Source: Chloroflexi bacterium UBA4733
GTDB taxonomy: Bacteria; Chloroflexota; UBA4733
Reading direction: 5' to 3'
NCBI GenBank assembly: GCA_002404055.1
Contig: DHIZ01000072.1
Coordinates: forward strand, 41,383-49,989
DNA length: 8,607 nt
Under the pieces are notes generated by a model. That model made no database searches and was not told the origin of the DNA. It saw nothing but the letters and a program-made list of their open reading frames with translations. Positions 6,750 through 8,607 of this stretch are shown here, piece after piece (positions within the stretch are counted from its first letter, which is position 1; every line of letters starts with the position of its first letter). The position numbers and the translations under genes are program-made.

Positions 6750-7211
6750 CTAATGGCCAACAGTCCCGGGACGGGACGACCGAAGGTCCCGCGATTGTCC
6801 CCGCCCGGCGGGGGTTCCTGGCGCGGCATCGACCAGGTGGAGAACCGCGATCGTCGTGCCCAGCCGCGCATCCCGGACCGGCAGGTGGTGCACGCTGACT
6901 GTGCGACCGGCGCCGAGGCCGCCGCAGCGAACGCGCATCGCCACCGATCGAGGCGCACGCGCTACGTCGGTCAGCAGCGGGCAGCCGGCTCGGCAGACAG
7001 GTTCACCCGCCGGCGAGCAGCCCTGCACGACCGCCGCGCAGTTGCGTGCGCTGGCATCCCAGGCCGGGATACCGAAGAGCTCGCTCGCCGCCCGGTTCCA
7101 GGCGACGATGGTCCCTCCCCGGGCGACCAGGAAGGCGGCGTCGGGGCAATCGCCGACGATGTCGATCGCAGCCTGCAACCGATCGTCCGGCAGCAATCGA
7201 GCCCCGGTCAT
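6750..7211 (-). CDS. Small stand-alone PAS-domain protein with conserved cysteines
   Basis: The 153-aa protein is essentially one PAS domain. Residues 12-50 (LQAAIDIVGDCPDAAFLVA, then GGTIVAWNRAASELFG) are the typical PAS start, with the WN-x-A-A-x-x-LFG helix. A cysteine-bearing insert follows, with C58, C65, C73 and C77 spaced C-x6-C-x7-C-x3-C and including GEPVCRAGCPLL. The last strands are at about 103-128 (TVSVHHLPVRDA, AVLHLVDA). C22 and C96 are further Cys. From memory, similar Cys-rich PAS modules occur in front of LuxR-type helix-turn-helix domains, but here no output domain follows; the last 25 residues are Gly/Arg/Pro-rich and probably disordered. Metal, haem or redox sensing is possible but unproven. 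The ATG has AAGGGGG 11 nt upstream. It precedes the Usp gene by 33 nt, and lies downstream of the dehydrogenase terminator, so it probably has its own promoter in 7212-7246. Confidence 0.85.
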   Translation of the reverse strand: MTGARLLPDDRLQAAIDIVGDCPDAAFLVARGGTIVAWNRAASELFGIPAWDASARNCAAVVQGCSPAGEPVCRAGCPLLTDVARAPRSVAMRVRCGGLGAGRTVSVHHLPVRDARLGTTIAVLHLVDAAPGTPAGRGQSRDLRSSRPGTVGH

Positions 7212-7236
7212 CGAAGCTGGCGCCCCCTTAAGAAGA

Positions 7237-7284
7237 CAGATGAAAAGAGCCGGCCGAGGCTCACGCGACGAACCTCGCCGGCTC
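7237..7284 (-). terminator. Rho-independent terminator of the alcohol dehydrogenase gene
   Basis: GAGCCGGCCGAGG (7247-7259) and CCTCGCCGGCTC (7273-7284) form a 12-bp GC-rich stem with one bulged base and a 13-nt loop. On the minus strand the stem is followed by TTTTCATCTGTC, a T-rich tail. It begins 12 nt after the dehydrogenase stop codon, the expected place, and separates that gene from the PAS/Usp pair. Confidence 0.75.
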
Positions 7285-7296
7285 GGGTCTGAACAG

Positions 7297-8388
7297 TTAC
7301 GCCGGCGCCGTCACCGCGACCTTCGGAGCGATGCCGGTGGTTACCGGGGTGCCCTCCAGGACGACCTTCAGGGCGTTCGTCGTGGCTGCGCTGCCAAACA
7401 CGTCGTACGCGTACATCGCGTCCCCGAGCGGGAAGCGGTGGGTGGCCAGCACGGTCGGATCGAGTCTCCCGCCGGAGATCAGCGAGAGCAGCTGGGGAAT
7501 CGTCTTGCTGTCGACCAGCCCGGTCGTGATCGTCACGTCCCGGATCCAGAGCGTTTCCAGGTGGAGCGTCACGGGCTTGCCGTGGACACCGATGTTGGCA
7601 AGTGTCCCGCCGGGCCTGATCAGCTCGGCAGCGAGCTCGAAGGTGGCGGGAACGCCCACTGCCTCGATGGCGACGTCCGCGCCCAGTCCGCCGGTCATCT
7701 CCATGACGAGCTTCACCGCGTCCTCGCGGCCGTTGTTGATCGTCACGTCGGCGCCGAACTCCTTCGCCTTGGCCAGCCGGGAATCGGCGAGGTCGATGAC
7801 GATGATGCGGCCCGGTGTGTAGAGCTTGGCCGTCATGACAGCGGCGAGCCCGATCGGGCCGGCCCCGACGATGGCGACCGTGTCACCCGGCTTGACGCCG
7901 CCGTTCAGGACACCGACTTCGAACGAGGTCGGCAGGATGTCGGAGAGGAAGAGAACCTGCTCGTCGGTCATCCCCGCGGGGACCTTGTAGAGCGAGTTGT
8001 CGGCGAAAGGCACACGTGCGTACTCGGCCTGGAGGCCGTCGATGAGGTGCCCGAAGATCCAGCCGCCGCCACCCGAGCACTGGCCATAGCGGCCTTCCTT
8101 GCAGTAGCGACACTTGCCGCAGGATGTGATGCAGGAGACGAGGACCTTATCGCCGATCTGGAAGTTGGTGACTGAGGAGCCGGTCTCGACGATCGTCCCC
8201 ACCGCTTCGTGGCCGAGGATGGTGCCCGGCTTCACCGCCGGCACATCGCCCTTGAGGATGTGGAGATCGGTTCCGCAGATCGTGGCGGTGTCGATCCTGA
8301 CGACCGCATCGGTCGGGAACTGGATCGTCGGGTTGGGGACCGTGTCCCAGGATTTCTGACCGGGTCCGTGGTAGACGAGTGCCTTCAT
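7297..8388 (-). CDS. Zinc-dependent, NAD-linked alcohol dehydrogenase (MDR family)
   Basis: The 363-aa medium-chain dehydrogenase/reductase oxidises an alcohol or reduces an aldehyde/ketone with NAD(H). The GroES-like catalytic domain contains the zinc ligands C38 (ICGTDLH), H60 and E61 in a GHE segment that fits the zinc-alcohol-dehydrogenase signature, and probably D150. The four Cys of the structural zinc lobe are C90, C93, C96 and C104. The Rossmann domain has GAGPIG (175-180) and D199 at the end of the second strand, which favours NAD over NADP. The ICGTDLHILKGDVP pattern resembles the formaldehyde-dehydrogenase-like ADH subgroup, but the substrate cannot be read from sequence. Length is normal; the last 20 residues are an Ala/Val/Pro-rich tail. 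The ATG follows AAGGAG by 9 nt, a strong site. It is followed by a clear terminator, so it ends its own transcript; it may be read with or separately from the membrane gene upstream (141-bp gap). Confidence 0.95.
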   Translation of the reverse strand: MKALVYHGPGQKSWDTVPNPTIQFPTDAVVRIDTATICGTDLHILKGDVPAVKPGTILGHEAVGTIVETGSSVTNFQIGDKVLVSCITSCGKCRYCKEGRYGQCSGGGGWIFGHLIDGLQAEYARVPFADNSLYKVPAGMTDEQVLFLSDILPTSFEVGVLNGGVKPGDTVAIVGAGPIGLAAVMTAKLYTPGRIIVIDLADSRLAKAKEFGADVTINNGREDAVKLVMEMTGGLGADVAIEAVGVPATFELAAELIRPGGTLANIGVHGKPVTLHLETLWIRDVTITTGLVDSKTIPQLLSLISGGRLDPTVLATHRFPLGDAMYAYDVFGSAATTNALKVVLEGTPVTTGIAPKVAVTAPA

Positions 8389-8529
8389 GGCGCCTCACTC
8401 CTTGTGGTGAATCGGTAGAGGGGTGGGCGATTTTTTTGGTGCGCCCAACAGCGAGCCTGTTCCAACCACTCGTAAAGCCACAGTGGCATAGGTCCTCTGG
8501 GGGTCGGGACTCTACCGAGACGCCGCGGC
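8389..8529 (-). promoter_or_regulatory. Upstream region of the alcohol dehydrogenase gene
   Basis: This 141-bp gap holds the ADH ribosome site CTCCTT (8398-8403 on the plus strand, AAGGAG on the minus) and probably its promoter, although no clear -35/-10 pair is visible. Symmetric elements are notable: GCCAC-A-GTGGC (8477-8487), an operator-like odd palindrome; TGGGCG/CGCCCA (8424-8429 and 8442-8447) around a run of seven T; and a distant 9-bp inverted pair TCGGTAGAG (8412-8420) and CTCTACCGA (8510-8518). Confidence 0.4.
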
Positions 8530-8539
8530 CTAGGGCGTC
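8519..8539. repeat. 6-bp inverted repeat overlapping a stop codon
   Basis: GACGCC (8519-8524) and GGCGTC (8534-8539) are exact reverse complements with a 9-nt spacer that includes the TAG of the partial membrane gene. It could form a stem at the end of that transcript, but no T-tract follows on the minus strand, so it is only terminator-like. Confidence 0.3.
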
Positions 8540-8607
8540 GGGACGATCCACGGGATCACGTACGCCTCGACCATGGCGAGGATGCCGACCAGGCTGGTCA
8601 GGATGAG
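8530..8607 (-). CDS. Membrane protein, C-terminal 25 residues (partial)
   Basis: Reading the minus strand in from the right edge gives an open frame of 25 codons ending in TAG at 8530-8532. The peptide is LILTSLVGILAMVEAYVIP followed by WIVPTP, a long hydrophobic stretch that looks like a last transmembrane helix and a short tail. The 5' end lies outside the window, so the family cannot be named. It is upstream of the alcohol dehydrogenase on the same strand with a 141-bp gap, so cotranscription is possible but not shown. The call rests on hydrophobic composition and an in-frame stop followed by non-coding-looking sequence. Confidence 0.6.
   Translation of the reverse strand, partial: LILTSLVGILAMVEAYVIPWIVPTP

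Noticed and set aside
6856..8175. 439-codon plus-strand open frame opposite the PAS and dehydrogenase genes
   Set aside because: The peptide is Arg/Gly/Asp-rich with no recognisable domain, while the opposite strand encodes clear PAS and alcohol dehydrogenase domains; long antisense frames are common in GC-rich DNA.

Overview
The window reads as a piece of chromosome from a GC-rich bacterium (my hand counts of sample stretches are about 57-68% GC in the genes and 45-50% in the intergenic stretch near 420-540) that uses ordinary Shine-Dalgarno starts. The mix of a soluble stand-alone histidine kinase, an AMT2-like ammonium transporter, a tandem universal stress protein and a cysteine-bearing PAS protein fits Chloroflexota (Thermomicrobia-type) best, but that placement is an inference of low confidence. 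There is no rRNA, tRNA, CRISPR array, insertion sequence or phage gene in view.

Layout. (1) 30-443, minus strand: two very small genes, an uncharacterised 61-aa protein and a 54-aa protein with two Cys pairs (zinc-ribbon-like). Both start just after strong GAAGGAG-type ribosome sites. (2) 444-637: AT-richer divergent promoter region with a perfect 7-bp inverted repeat. (3) 638-1519, plus: a soluble histidine kinase whose phospho-accepting His is intact but whose ATP-binding half is heavily degenerate. (4) 1520-1701: convergent gap with two strong hairpins. (5) 1702-3084, minus: an ammonium transporter (Amt). (6) 3085-3303: divergent gap. (7) 3304-3723, plus: a lysine-free, strongly acidic orphan protein, followed by 3832-5805, plus: a complete membrane sensor histidine kinase (TM, extracellular domain, TM, HAMP, PAS, HisKA, HATPase). 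(8) 5871-6716 and 6750-7211, minus: a tandem universal stress protein and, just upstream of it, a small stand-alone PAS protein, very likely one transcript. (9) 7297-8388, minus: a zinc-dependent alcohol dehydrogenase with its own Rho-independent terminator. (10) 8530-8607, minus: the last 25 codons of a membrane protein that continues beyond the window.

How the genes fit together. The theme is sensing and housekeeping response: two histidine kinases without a neighbouring response regulator, ammonium uptake without an adjacent GlnB/GlnK gene, and a PAS plus Usp pair that looks like a small stress or redox module. There is no gene cluster here that clearly forms a known pathway. The points most worth a second look are the ATP-site-degenerate kinase beside the two small genes, the cysteine-rich PAS/Usp pair, and the acidic orphan next to amt.
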